Assembly: GCF_030269325.1 (NCBI RefSeq)
Contig: NZ_BSTD01000002.1
Span: forward strand, 620,001 to 684,000
Origin: Amycolatopsis sp. NBRC 101858
GTDB taxonomy: Bacteria; Actinomycetota; Actinomycetes; Mycobacteriales; Pseudonocardiaceae
Reading direction: 5' to 3'
DNA length: 64,000 nt
Under the pieces are notes generated by a model. That model searched no databases and was not told where the DNA came from. It worked only from the letters and a program-made list of their open reading frames with translations. A program made the translations under genes and the position numbers. The number at the start of each line of letters is the position of its first letter. Within the stretch, counting starts at the first letter, position 1. Below are positions 17,111 through 29,100 of this stretch, piece by piece.

Positions 17111-20100
17111 CGCCAGCGCGGGACGGCTCTGCCGGCCCGGGTCGAGCAGCGAGGCCAGGCGGGCCGGGGTGGGCGCGTCGAACACCGCCCGGATCGGGAC
17201 CTCGACGCCGAGCAGCGCGCGGATCCGGCTGACCAGCCGCGTCGCCAGCAGGGAATGCCCGCCGAGGGTGAAGAACCCGTCGTCCGGCCCGACCTGCGGC
17301 ACCCCCAGGACGTCGGCGAAGAGGTCGCACAGCGCTTGTTCGGCCGGGGTCCGCGCGACCCGGCCCGAGGTCCGGATCTCCGGGTCGGGCAGGGCGGCGC
17401 GGTCGAGCTTGCCGTTGGCGTTCAGCGGCAGTTCCGGCAGCACCACGATCGCCGACGGCACCAGGTACTCCGGCAGCCGCACGGCCAGCGATGCCCGCAG
17501 CGCGACCGGGTCGCCCGACGGGGCGACGTAGGCGATCAAGCGGTCGTCACGGGCGATCACCGCCGCGCGGGCCACCGAAGTGGTCAGCGCGGCTTCGACC
17601 TCGCCCGGCTCGACGCGGAACCCGCGGATCTTGATCTGCTGGTCCGCGCGGCCGAGGAACTCCAGGGCGCCGTCGGTCCGGCGGCGGACCAGGTCGCCGG
17701 TGCGGTACATCCGCTCCCCCGGTTCGAACGGCGACGCGACGAACCGTTCCGCGCTGAGCGCCGGCCGGCCGAGGTAGCCCCGCGCGAGCCCGGCACCGGC
17801 CAGGTACAGCTCGCCGCGGACGCCCGGCGGCACCGGGCGCAGCGCGCCGTCGAGAACGTACGCGCGGGTGTTCGCGACCGGCCGTCCGATGGCCACCGGC
17901 CCGCAGGCCTGGGCCAGGCTGTCGCCCGCGGCTTCGGAACAGCCGTACAGGTTGACCAGCTTCGCTGCCGGCCACCGCCTCGCCACCTTCTCGGCGAGAG
18001 CGGCGGAAAGCGGCTCGCCACTGGTGATCCACGTGGTCACCGAGGCGAACGCGTCGGCCGGGGCGTCCTCGGCGAAGCTGTCGAGGAGGCTCGGGACGAC
18101 GGTCAGCACCTGGGCGCCGGACGTGCGCACGAGCTCGGCGAGCGCGTGCGGGTCGGCGGCTGTCGCGTCGTCGGCGAGCACCACGGGATCGCCCGCGACG
18201 AGCCCGCCGAGCAGTTCGGTCGAGCCGTCGATGAACGTCAGCGCGCTCTTGGCCACGCGTACGCCCGCGGCGATGTCCCGGCCCCAGTACAGCCGGTTGG
18301 CCAGCGCGCGCTGGGTCCCGGCGACGGCCTTCGGGCGTCCCGTGGAGCCGGACGTGAAGATCACGTACGCGGGGTTGTCCGGGTTGATCGACGGCCAAGC
18401 CGGTTCGGGCCCGGTGTCGCCGGGGCGCACCAGCCGGTCGCCGAAACCATCCTCGGAGACAACCAGGTGCGGGTCGGCGTCGGTGAGCATCAGCTCGACG
18501 CGCTCGGCCGGGTGGTTCAGGTCGAGCGGCAGGTAGGCAGCGCCGGTCTTGAGCACCGCCAGGAGCGCGACGACCAGGTCGGCCGACCGCGGCAGCGCCA
18601 CGGCCACCACGCGTTCGGGCCCGGCGCCGCGCGCGAGCAGCGCGCGGGCGAGGGTCGTGGCCCGCGTGTCCAGGTCCGCGTAAGTCAGCCGCTCGGAGCC
18701 GAACACCAGCGCCGTGGCGTCCGGGGTGCGGGCCACCTGGGCGGCGAACAGCTCCGCAGTCGTCTCCGCCGGCAGGGGTGTCGCGGGTGCGGCTTGCTCG
18801 TGTTCGGCGTCGGTGAGCAGGTCGACCGCGCCGATCCGGGTGTCCGGGTCGGCGACGACCGCCTGCAGCAGCATCCGGAGCCGGTCGAGGATGGCTTCGA
18901 CGCTCGCGCGGTCGAAGACGTCGCTGTTGTACTCCGCGGTGCCGCGGATCCCGGTCCGGCTGCCGGGCCGCTCGCCGACGAAGAACGTCAGGTCGGCGCG
19001 GGCGGTACCGGTGCGGACCGGCTCCTCCGCGACGGTCAGGCCGGGCAGCGCGAGGTCGGCGACGGCGTTGTTCTGCCAAGCCAGCATCGTCTGGAACAGC
19101 GGGTGGTACGCCAGCGACCGCACCGGGTTCAGCGCTTCGACCAGCCGCTCGAACGGGACGTCCTGGTGGGCGTAGGCGTCCAGGCTGCGATCCCGCACCC
19201 GGGCGACGAGGTCGCGGAACGACGGGGCGCCGCCGGTGTCGACGCGCAGCACCAGGGTGTTGACGAAGAAGCCGACGAGGTCGTCGAGGGCCTGGTCGGT
19301 CCGGCCGGCGATGGAGGTGCCGAGCGGGATGTCGGTGCCCGCGCCGAGCCGGGTGAGCACGGCGGTGAGCCCGGCGTGGACGACCATGAACACGCTGGCA
19401 CCACACGCGCGGGCCAGCTCGACCAGTCCACCGTGGAGTTCGGCGTCCCAGCCGAAGGCGAACTGCTCGCCGCGGTAGGACGACTCGGCCGGGTGCGGCC
19501 GGTCGGTCGGCAGCTCGATCCGTTCCGGCAGCTCCGCGAGGGCGTCACGCCAGTAGGCCAGCTGCGGTTCGATGACCGGCTCGCCGAGGACGTCGCGCTG
19601 CCACAGCGTGTAGTCCGCGTACTGGACCGGCAGCGGGGTCCACTGGGGAACCTCGCCGGACTGCCGGGCGGTGTACGCCGTGGCGAGGTCACGCCACAGG
19701 GGCGCGGTCGACCAGCCGTCCGACGCGATGTGGTGGAACACCAGCACCAAGACGTGCTCACGGGCGCCCAGCCGCAGCAGCTCGGCGCGCAGCGGGATCT
19801 CCGATTCCAGCTCGAACACCGTGCGGGCCGCTTCCGACACCGCGTCGGCGAGCGTGGCTTCGGTGACCGTGCGCGTCGGCAGCGGGATCGTGACGTCGCC
19901 GAGGATCAGCTGACGGGCTTCGCCGTCGATCTCCGGGAAGATCGTGCGCAGGGCTTCGTGGCGGTCGACCACATCGGACAAGGCGAGCTTCAGCGCAGGG
20001 ACGTCGAGGTCGCCGGACAGCCGGATCGCCGTCGGCATGTTGTACGTCGCCGACGGGCCTTCGAGGCGGTGGAGGAACCACAGCCGCTGCTGGGCGAACG

Positions 20101-23100
20101 ACAGGGGCAGCACGTCCGGCCGCGGCTCGACCCGTTCCAGCGCGGGCCGGGCGGCCGAGGAATCCGAAGTGGACAACAACGCCGCCAGCCCGGCGACCGT
20201 CGGTGTTTCGAACACCGAGCGCACCTGCAGCTCGACGCCGAACACCGCGCGCAGCCGCGCGACCAGGCGCGTCGCCATCAGCGAGTGCCCACCCAGGGCG
20301 AAGAAGTCGTCGTCGACGCCGATCGACGCGGCGTCGAGGACCTCGGCGAACAGGCCGCAGAGGACTTCCTCGACGGGGGTCCGCGGGGCCCGGCCGGCGG
20401 TGACGGCCTGCTGGTCCGGGCTCGGCAGCGCGCGCCGGTCGAGCTTGCCCGAGGCGAGCAGCGGCAGCCGGTCGAGGACGACGAACGCCGACGGCACCAT
20501 GTACTGCGGCAGCCGGTCGCGGACGTGGGCGCGCAGGGCCGACACCAGCGCACTGGTGTCGCGCTGCCCGGCCGGGTGGTTGCCCAGGGTGCCGAGCGCG
20601 GCCCGCACCGGACGCGCGCGGTGGATCCGCGTCGGCTCGCCGGTGGTGAACACGACCTCGAGCGCGCCTTCGTGCGTGGGTGCTGCATATACCTGGTACC
20701 CGAAATCCTGCAGCCGCTCGAAGTCCACTCCGGACGGCTCGGCGTCCAAACCGGACAGTGCCGCGTCGGCATCTCCGGCGGCGAGCGCGGCGACCGCGGC
20801 CAGCTCGCCGGACAGTCGCGCGTCCGGCACTCCGGTGACGCGCAAGCGGGCCGGACGCTCGGCCAGCAGCCGCTCCAGCTCGTCGAGCGAGGTGAAGGCG
20901 ACGACGTCTTCCTCGACCGGCGCCGGCTTGGGTGCCTTCCGCAGGACGACGTCGTAGCGGTGCCGGGTCAGCTCGTTGTGCGCCGTGCCACGCTTCACCC
21001 ACAGGTCGACGTCGTCGAAGCCGTCGAGCTGCCGGGCCAGTGCCGTGAAGAAGTCCGGGTCCAGGACGAGTTCGCCCTCGCGCGCGATGGCCTGGTCGAC
21101 CGCGGCGACGTCGCGACGGCCGTGGCGCAGCTCGGTCGCCGTGCGGAACGCCCGCAGCGAACGCAGGTTGCGGATGTCACCGAGGAAGATCACCCCGCCC
21201 GGCCGGACCCGCGCCGCGACCGTGCGGACGACCTCGGCGAGGTAGTCGACGCTCGGGAAGTACTGCGCGACGGAGTTGATGATCACTGTGTCGAACGGCT
21301 CGTCGGGCAGGTCCCCGAGGTCGTGCGCCGGGCGGGCCGCGACGTGGACCTTGTCCGCGAACGGCGTCGTCGCGAGCTCCCGCCGGAGGTTGGCGATCGC
21401 CTTCTCGGACAGGTCGACGCCCCAGTACGCCTCGGCGTCCGGCGCGATCCGGGACAGGATCAGCCCCGACCCGACGCCGATCTCGAGGACGCGCTTCGGC
21501 TTGAGCGCGCGGATGCGGTCGATCGTCGCCGCGTGCCACTCCCGCATCTCGTCGAGCGGGATCTCGGTGCCGTCGTAGCTGGAGTTCCAGCCGGTGAAGT
21601 TCTCTTCCAGGCCGCCAGACGCGGCTTCGGTGAAGACGTTCTCGTGCAGCTCGCGCCACTCGCCGACGTGGTCCAGCTCGGCTTCTTCGTCGCGGCCGGC
21701 CGCCGGGACCGCGTAGGCGATGAGCCGGCCGTCCTGGGCGAGGACGACGGACTGCCCGACGGCCGGGTGCTCGGTGAGCACGGCTTCGATCTCGCCCGGT
21801 TCGATGCGGTAGCCGCGGATCTTGATCTGGTCGTCCGCGCGGCCCAGGAAGACGAGGCGGCCGTCCGGCAGCCACTTCACCAGGTCGCCGGTCCGGTAGA
21901 CCCGGCCGCCCGAGCCGAACGGGTCCGCGACGAACCGTTCCGACGTCAGCGCGGCGCGCCCGAGGTACCCGCGGGCCAGGCCCGAGCCGGCGAGGTACAG
22001 CTCCCCCACCACGCCGGGCGGGACCGGCCGCAGCCCGGCGTCGAGCACGTACGCCCGCGTGCCGGGGTCGGGGATGCCGATCGGGACGACGGTCGCGTCC
22101 GCCAGCTCGACCGGGTCGCTCTCGCCGAGCGTCGAGTTGGTGGTGGCCTCGGTCGGGCCGTAGGCGTTGAACATCCGGCGGCCCGGCGCCCAGCGCCGGA
22201 TCAGCTCCGGCGACACGCGCTCGGTGCCGGCGAGCAGGACGCTGTCGCGCGGGAGGTCGCAGTCCGCCGGCATTGCGTCGAGCAGCGCGGGCGGGAGGAT
22301 CATGAAGTCCACGCCGTGCTCGTGCGCGTACTCGGTCAGCGCGGGCCCGGCGACCCGGCGCTCGGCCGGGACCACGACGAGGCGGCCGCCGGAGAGCAGG
22401 CCCAGGCAGAGGTCCCAGAAGGCGACGTCGAAGCTCGGCGACGCGAACTGCAGGACCCGGCTGTGCGGCCCGATCCCGAACCGGTCGACCTGGGTGGCGA
22501 CGAGCTTCGCGACGCCCGAGTGCTGGAGGACGACGCCCTTCGGCCGCCCGGACGAGCCGGACGTGTAGATCACGTAGGCCGCGTTCTCCGGCTGCACCAC
22601 GACGGCGGGGTCCTCTGTGGACATCCCGTCGAGGGCGGCATCGTCGAGGAGCAAGCGAGGCACGTCGGCGGGGAGTTTCGCGTCGAACTCGCGGGTCGTC
22701 ACGACGCAGACCGGGCGGGCGTCCTCGACCATGTAGGTGATCCGGTCGCCGGGGTAGTCGACGTCGATCGGCAGGTACGCGGCGCCGGCCTTGAGCACGG
22801 CCAGTTCCGCGACGATCATGTCGACCGACCGCGGCACGGCCAGCGCGACCACGCGCTCCGGCCCGGCACCGCGGTCGACGAGCAGGTGCGCGAGCCGGTT
22901 CGCGCGGGCGTTGACGTCGGCATACGTCTGCTCGACGTCCTCGAAGACGAGCGCGACGGCGTCCGGCGCTTCGGCCACCCGGCGGGCGAACAGGCCGGGG
23001 AACGTCTCGGTGCCCGCCGGTTCCAGGGAGCCGGCCCACTCGGTCAGGACCCGGTCGCGTTCGTCGCCGTCCAAGAGGTCCAATGCGCCAACCGGGCGGT

Positions 23101-26100
23101 CCGGCTCGGCCAGCGCCGCGCGCAGCAGCACTTCGAGGCGGCGCAGGATCGCGTCCGCGCCCTGGTGGTCGAAGACGTCCGCGTTGAACTCCAGGACGCC
23201 CGCGATCCCGGCGTCGCGTTCGGTCAGCGAGATGGCCAGGTCGAATTTGGACGTCCCGGTGGTCACCGGGATCTCGGTGACGGTCAGGCCGGGCAGGGCG
23301 ACGTCGGCGCGGGTGTTGTTCTGCCCGGCGATCATCACCTGGAAGAGCGGGTGGTAGGACAGCGACCGCGCCGGGTTGAGCACCTCGACGAGCCGTTCGA
23401 ACGGGACGTCCTGGTGGGCGTACGCGTCGAGGTTGCGCTCGCGGACGCGCGCCACGAGGTCGCGGAACGTCGGCTCGCCGCCGGTGTCGACGCGCAGCAC
23501 GAGGGTGTTGACGAAGAACCCGACGAGATCGTCGAGGGCCTGGTCGGTGCGGCCGGCGATGGGTGAGCCGATCGGGACGTCGGTGCCCGCGCCCAGCCGG
23601 GTGAGCAGGGCGGCGAGGGCCGCGTGGACGACCATGAACACGCTGGCGCCGGACTCGCGCGCCAGGTCGGCCAGTCGCGTGTGGAGGTCCGCGTCCCAGG
23701 TGAAGGTGTGCAGCTCGCCGCGGAAGGTCGCGGTCGCCGGGTGCGGCCGGTCCAGGGGCAGCTCGATGCGGTCGGGCAGGCCGTCCAGGGTGTCGCGCCA
23801 GTAGTCCAGCTGGGTGCTGAGCACGCTGTCCGGGTCGTCCTCGGCACCGAGCAGATCCTGCTGCCACAGCGTGTAGTCCGCGTACTGCACCGGCAGCGGC
23901 GTCCACTGTGGAGTCTCTCCGGCTCGCCGGGCCGCGTAGGCCGTGGCGATGTCGCGCCACAGCGGGGCCATCGACCAGCCGTCGGAGGCGATGTGGTGGA
24001 ACACCAGGGCCAGGACGTGCTCGCGCTCGCCCAGGCGCAGCAGCTCCACGCGCATCGGCGCTTGCTGTTCGAGGTCGAACGAGCCGCGGACCAGTCCGGT
24101 CAGCGCGGTGTCGAGGTCGGTGACGTCCCGCACCGGCAGGGCGATCTGTCCGGCCGGGAGGACGTCCTGGTACGGCACGCCGTCGTGCTGCGGGAACCGC
24201 GTCCGCAGTGCCTCGTGGCGGGCGACCACATCGGACAGTGCGGTGCGCAGCGCCTCGACGTCCACTTCGCCTTCGAGGCGCATGATCAGCGGGACGTTGT
24301 AGGTGGCCGACGGGCCTTCGAGGTGGTGCAGGAACCACAGCCGCTGCTGTGCGCCGGACAGCGGCACGAGCGCGGGCCGGGCCATCGGGACCAGTTCGGG
24401 CCGCGCGGTCCCGGTCCCGGCACCGACCAGCGTGGCGAGGCCGGCGGCGGTGGGCGTCTCGAACACCGACCGGACTTCCAGCTCGGCGTTCAGCGTCGTG
24501 CGGATGCGGGCGATCAGCCGGGTGGCCAGCAGCGAGTGCCCGCCGAGGGCGAAGAAGCTGTCGTCCGGGCCGACCCGCGGCAGGCCGAGGACGTCGGCGA
24601 ACAGCTCGCACAGCTGACGTTCGACGGGCGTGCGAGGTTCGCGGTCGGACGTCGGCGCGACGGGATCGGGTGACGGCAGGGCGCGGCGGTCGAGCTTGCC
24701 GTTGGCCGTCACCGGGAGCGCGTCGAGGACGACGATCGCCGACGGGACCATGTGTTCCGGCAGCCGGTCGGCGGCGAGGGTGCGGAGTTCGGCGGTCAGG
24801 GCGCTGGTCCGCCGGAACCGGCCGGGGTTGCCGGTGTAGGAGAGCAGCGGGTCCGGGCCGGGCCGGAACGCGCCCGCGGTCTCACCGGTCGTGAACACGA
24901 CATCGACGGACCCGTCGCCTTCGGCGGACCAGGTGACGACCGTGCGGTAGCCGTGCGCGTCACCGAAGGCGTACCAGTCTTCGGGGTTCACCCCGCCCGG
25001 CGCGGTGCGGCCGTTCGGAACGCGTTCGATCCGGCTCGGACCGGCGACCTCGTCCACGGTGGACAGATCGCTGCCCCACACGAGTGTGGGAACCTCGGGC
25101 GCGACGGCCGAGCCGGGGCGCAGGACCACGTCGTAGCGGTACTGGGTCAGCTCGTTGACCGCCCGGCCGCGCTTGACCCGGATGTCCGCGGTGACGCCGT
25201 CGAGCCCGGCGAAGAACTCGGGTGCGACGAGGAGTTCCTTCTCCCGCAAGAGGTTCTGCTCGACGTCGCCCCCACGTGCTTCGGCCACCGCCGCGTGGAA
25301 AGCACGGACCTGCCGCAGGTCGCGGACGTCGCCGACGAACAACGAGCCGCCCGGTGCGAGAAGGGCGAGGGCCTTGCGCAGCACCTCCAGCAGGTACGTC
25401 CCGCTCGGGAAGTACTGGACGACGGAGTTGAGCACGATGGTGTCGAAGAACCCGGACGGCAGTCCGGACAGGTCCGCGGCGTCGCAGGTGCGCAGCTCGA
25501 CGCGATCGGCGAGTGCCGGATCGGCCTCGACACGGCGGCCCAGCGTCGCGATGACCTCGGCGGAGAAGTCGGTGCCCCAGTACGTCTCGCAGTGCGGAGC
25601 CAGCTCGGTCAGCAGCAGGCCGGTGCCGACGCCGATCTCCAGTACCCGCTTCGGCTGCAGCGACCGGATCCGCGTGACGATGGCGTCGCGCCACTCCCGC
25701 ATCTCGTCTCGCGGGATCGGTTCGCCGGTGTAGCTGGAGTTCCAGCCTTCGAATTCGTCGGCGGCGGCCGCGTACATCGAGTCGTACAGTTCGCGCCACT
25801 CGCCGACCTGCTCGGTCTCGTCCAGCGCTGACGGCTCGGCGGGCACGACGTACCCCACCAGGCGGACGTCGCCCGGGCGATCCTCTCGGGCCACGACCAC
25901 GGCGTGGGCGACGTCGTCGTGGGCGGCGAGGGTCGCGGCGATCTCGCCGGGCTCGACGCGGAAGCCGCGGATCTTGATCTGCTCGTCGCCGCGGCCGAGG
26001 AACTCGAGGACGCCGTCGGGGCGGAAGCGGGCGAGGTCGCCGGTGCGGTACATCCGCTCCCCCGGTTCGAACGGCGAAGCGACGAACCGTTCGGCGCTCA

Positions 26101-29100
26101 GCCCGGGGCGGCCGAGATAGCCGCGGGCGAGCTGGACGCCGGCGAGGTACAGCTCGCCGGCGGTGCCGGGTGGCACCGGGCGCAGGGCGGCGTCGAGGAC
26201 GTAGGTCCGCGTGTTCCACACCGGACGTCCGATCGGGACGGACGTGTCCTCGGGGGACGTCCGCCAGGAGGTGACGTCGACCGAGGCTTCCGTGGGGCCG
26301 TAGAGGTTGTGCAGCTCGGCGTCCAGGACCTGACCGAACTGGACGACCGCGTCGGCGGGCAGGGCTTCGCCGCTGCACAGGACGCGTCGCAGGCTCGTGC
26401 ACTCCCGCGCGGCCGGCTCCTGCAGGAACACCTGGAGCATCGACGGGACGAAGTGGACGGTCGTGACCCCGCGGTCGCGGATCAGCCGGGCGAGGTAGGC
26501 CGGGTCCTTGTGGCCGTCCGGCCGGGCGACGACCTCGGTGGCGCCGGTGATCAGCGGCCAGAGGAACTCCCAGACGGAGACGTCGAAGCTGGACGGCGTC
26601 TTCTGCAGGACGCGGTCGTCGCCGGTCAGGCCGTACTCGTCCTGCATCCAGAGCAGGCGGTTGACGATGCCCGCGTGCGGCACGACGACGCCCTTGGGGC
26701 GGCCCGTCGACCCGGAGGTGTAGATGACGTATGCCGGGTTCTCCGGCTTGAGCGCGACGTCGAGCGGCGCGTCCGAAACTCCGTCGAGCAGCGGCATGTC
26801 GTCGGCGGTGGCCAGGACCAGCGCCGGAGCCGCGTCTTCGAGCATGAACGCGATGCGCTCGGCCGGGTAGCCGGGGTCGAGCGGCAGGTAGGCCGCGCCG
26901 GTCTTGAGCACGGCGAGGATGGCCGTGACCAGGTGCGTCGAGCGCGGCAATGCCACGGCGACGACGCGCTCGGGCCCGGCACCGCGCTCGGCCAGTGCGC
27001 GGGCGAGGCGGTTCGAGACGGCGTCCAGCTCGGCGTAGGTCAGCTCTTCGTCCTCGAAGACGAGCGCCGTGGCGTCCGGCGTCCGCGAGACCTGGGCGGC
27101 GAACAGCTCGGGCACGGTGACCGCGGGGACGTCCTCGACGGCGCCCGACCAGACGGCGGGCAGGGCGTCGCGTTCCGCCGGGGTCAGGACGTCGAGGCTG
27201 CCGAGCCGGCGGTCGGGCGCGGAGACGACCTGGCGCAGCAGGACTTCGAGGCGGTCGAGCAGGCCGGTGACGGTGGCGTGGTCGAACACCTCGGCGTTGA
27301 ACTCGGCCTGGCCGTGGATGCCGTCGGCGCGTTCGGTGAGGGAGAACCAGAGGTCGAACTTCGCGGTGCCGGTGCCGACGGGCCGCTCGGTGACGGTCAG
27401 CCCGGGCAGTTCGACGCCGGCGCCGGGCGTGTTCTGCCAGGCGAGCATGGTTTGGAACAACGGGTGGTGCGCCAGCGACCGCGCCGGGTTCAGCGCTTCG
27501 ACGAGACGCTCGAACGGGACGTCCTGGTGGGCGTACGCGTCGAGGCTGCGTTCACGAACCCGGGCCACCAAGTCCCGGAACGACGGGTCGCCGCCGGTGT
27601 CGACGCGCAGCACCAGGGTGTTGACGAAGAACCCGACGAGATCATCCAGGGCCGGGTCGGTCCGGCCGGCGATCGGGGTGCCGATCGGGATGTCGGTGCC
27701 GCCGCCGAGCCGCGACAGCAGGGCGGTCAGGCCCGCGTGGACGACCATGAACGGGCTCGCGCCGCACGCTCGGGCCAAGTCGGTCAGCCCGGCCTGCAGG
27801 CCCGCATCCCAGGCGAAGGTGAAGAACCCGCCGCGGTAGGCCGACACCGCCGGGTGCGGCCGGTCGAGCGGGAGCGGGATGCGCTCGGGCAGGCCGTCGA
27901 GCGCCGTGCGCCAGTAGCCGAGCTGCGTCGTCTCTTCGGCGGCGAGGAGTTCACGTTGCCAGAGCGTGTAGTCCGCGTACTGCACGGGTAACGGAGTCCA
28001 CTGTGGAGCCTCGCCGCGGAGCCGGGCGCGGTAGGCAGTGGCGATGTCGCGCCACAGCGGAGCGAGAGACCAGCCGTCGGCGGCGATGTGGTGCACGACG
28101 AGGACCAGCACGTGCCGCCGCGGGTCGACGGTCAGCAGCGCGGCCCGCACCGGGACCCCGGCGCCGAGGTCGAACACGCCGCGGACCAGGCCGTCGACGG
28201 CGGTGTCCACTTCGGACTCCGGCAGCTCGCGGACGGTCAGCTCCACCGTGGCCTCGGCCAGGACCTGCTGGTACGGGACGCCGTCGGCGGTCGGGAACAC
28301 CGTCCGCAGCGCCTCGTGCCGGTCGAGGACGTCGTGCAGGGCCGTCCGCAGCGCCTCGACGTCCAGCTCACCGGACAAGCGCATGACGAGCGGGACGTTG
28401 TAGGTCGCCGACCCGCCTTCCAGGCCGTGCAGGAACCAGAGCCGCTGCTGCGCGAACGACAGCGGCAGCCGTTCGGGCCGCTCGGTGACCCGGGTGAGCG
28501 GGCGTCGCTCGGTGCCGGTCACTGCCCCGGCCAGCAGCTCCGCCAGCGCGGCCGGGGTCGGCGCGTCGAACACCGCGCGCACCGGCACCTCGGCGCCGAC
28601 CGCCGCGCGGATGCGCTGGATCAGCCGGGTCGCCAGCAGCGAATGCCCGCCGAGGGCGAAGAAGTCGTCGTCGGGTCCCGCTTGCGGCACGCCGAGGACG
28701 TCGGCGAACATCTCGCACAGCAGCTGCTCGACGGGGTTGCGCGGCGCGCGGCCCGGCCCGGCGGTGAACCGCTCCGGGCTCGGCAGGGCCTTGCGGTCGA
28801 GCTTGCCCGAGGCGAGCACCGGCAGCTTGTCCAGCACGACGAACGCCGAGGGCACCATGTACAGCGGCAGCCGGTCCCGCACGTGCGCGCGCAGCGACGC
28901 GACCAGCGCCCCGGTCTCCCGCCGGGCCGCCGGGTTGTTCGCGTACGACGCGGGCGTGCCGGTCTGCCGCCCCGGGCGGTACGCGGGGCCGTCCTCCCCC
29001 CTCGAGAAGACGGCCTCGAGCGCACCGCCCTCGGCGGCCCAGGTCACCGCGACCCGGTACCCGGCGCGGTCGCCGAGCCGGTACAGGGCTTCGACGTCGA

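Noticed and set aside
14669..23566. A 2965-codon open frame on the plus strand
   Set aside because: It lies wholly antisense to the NRPS gene. It has the Arg/Gly/Val/Asp-rich composition that arises opposite GC-rich coding sequence and shows no domain.
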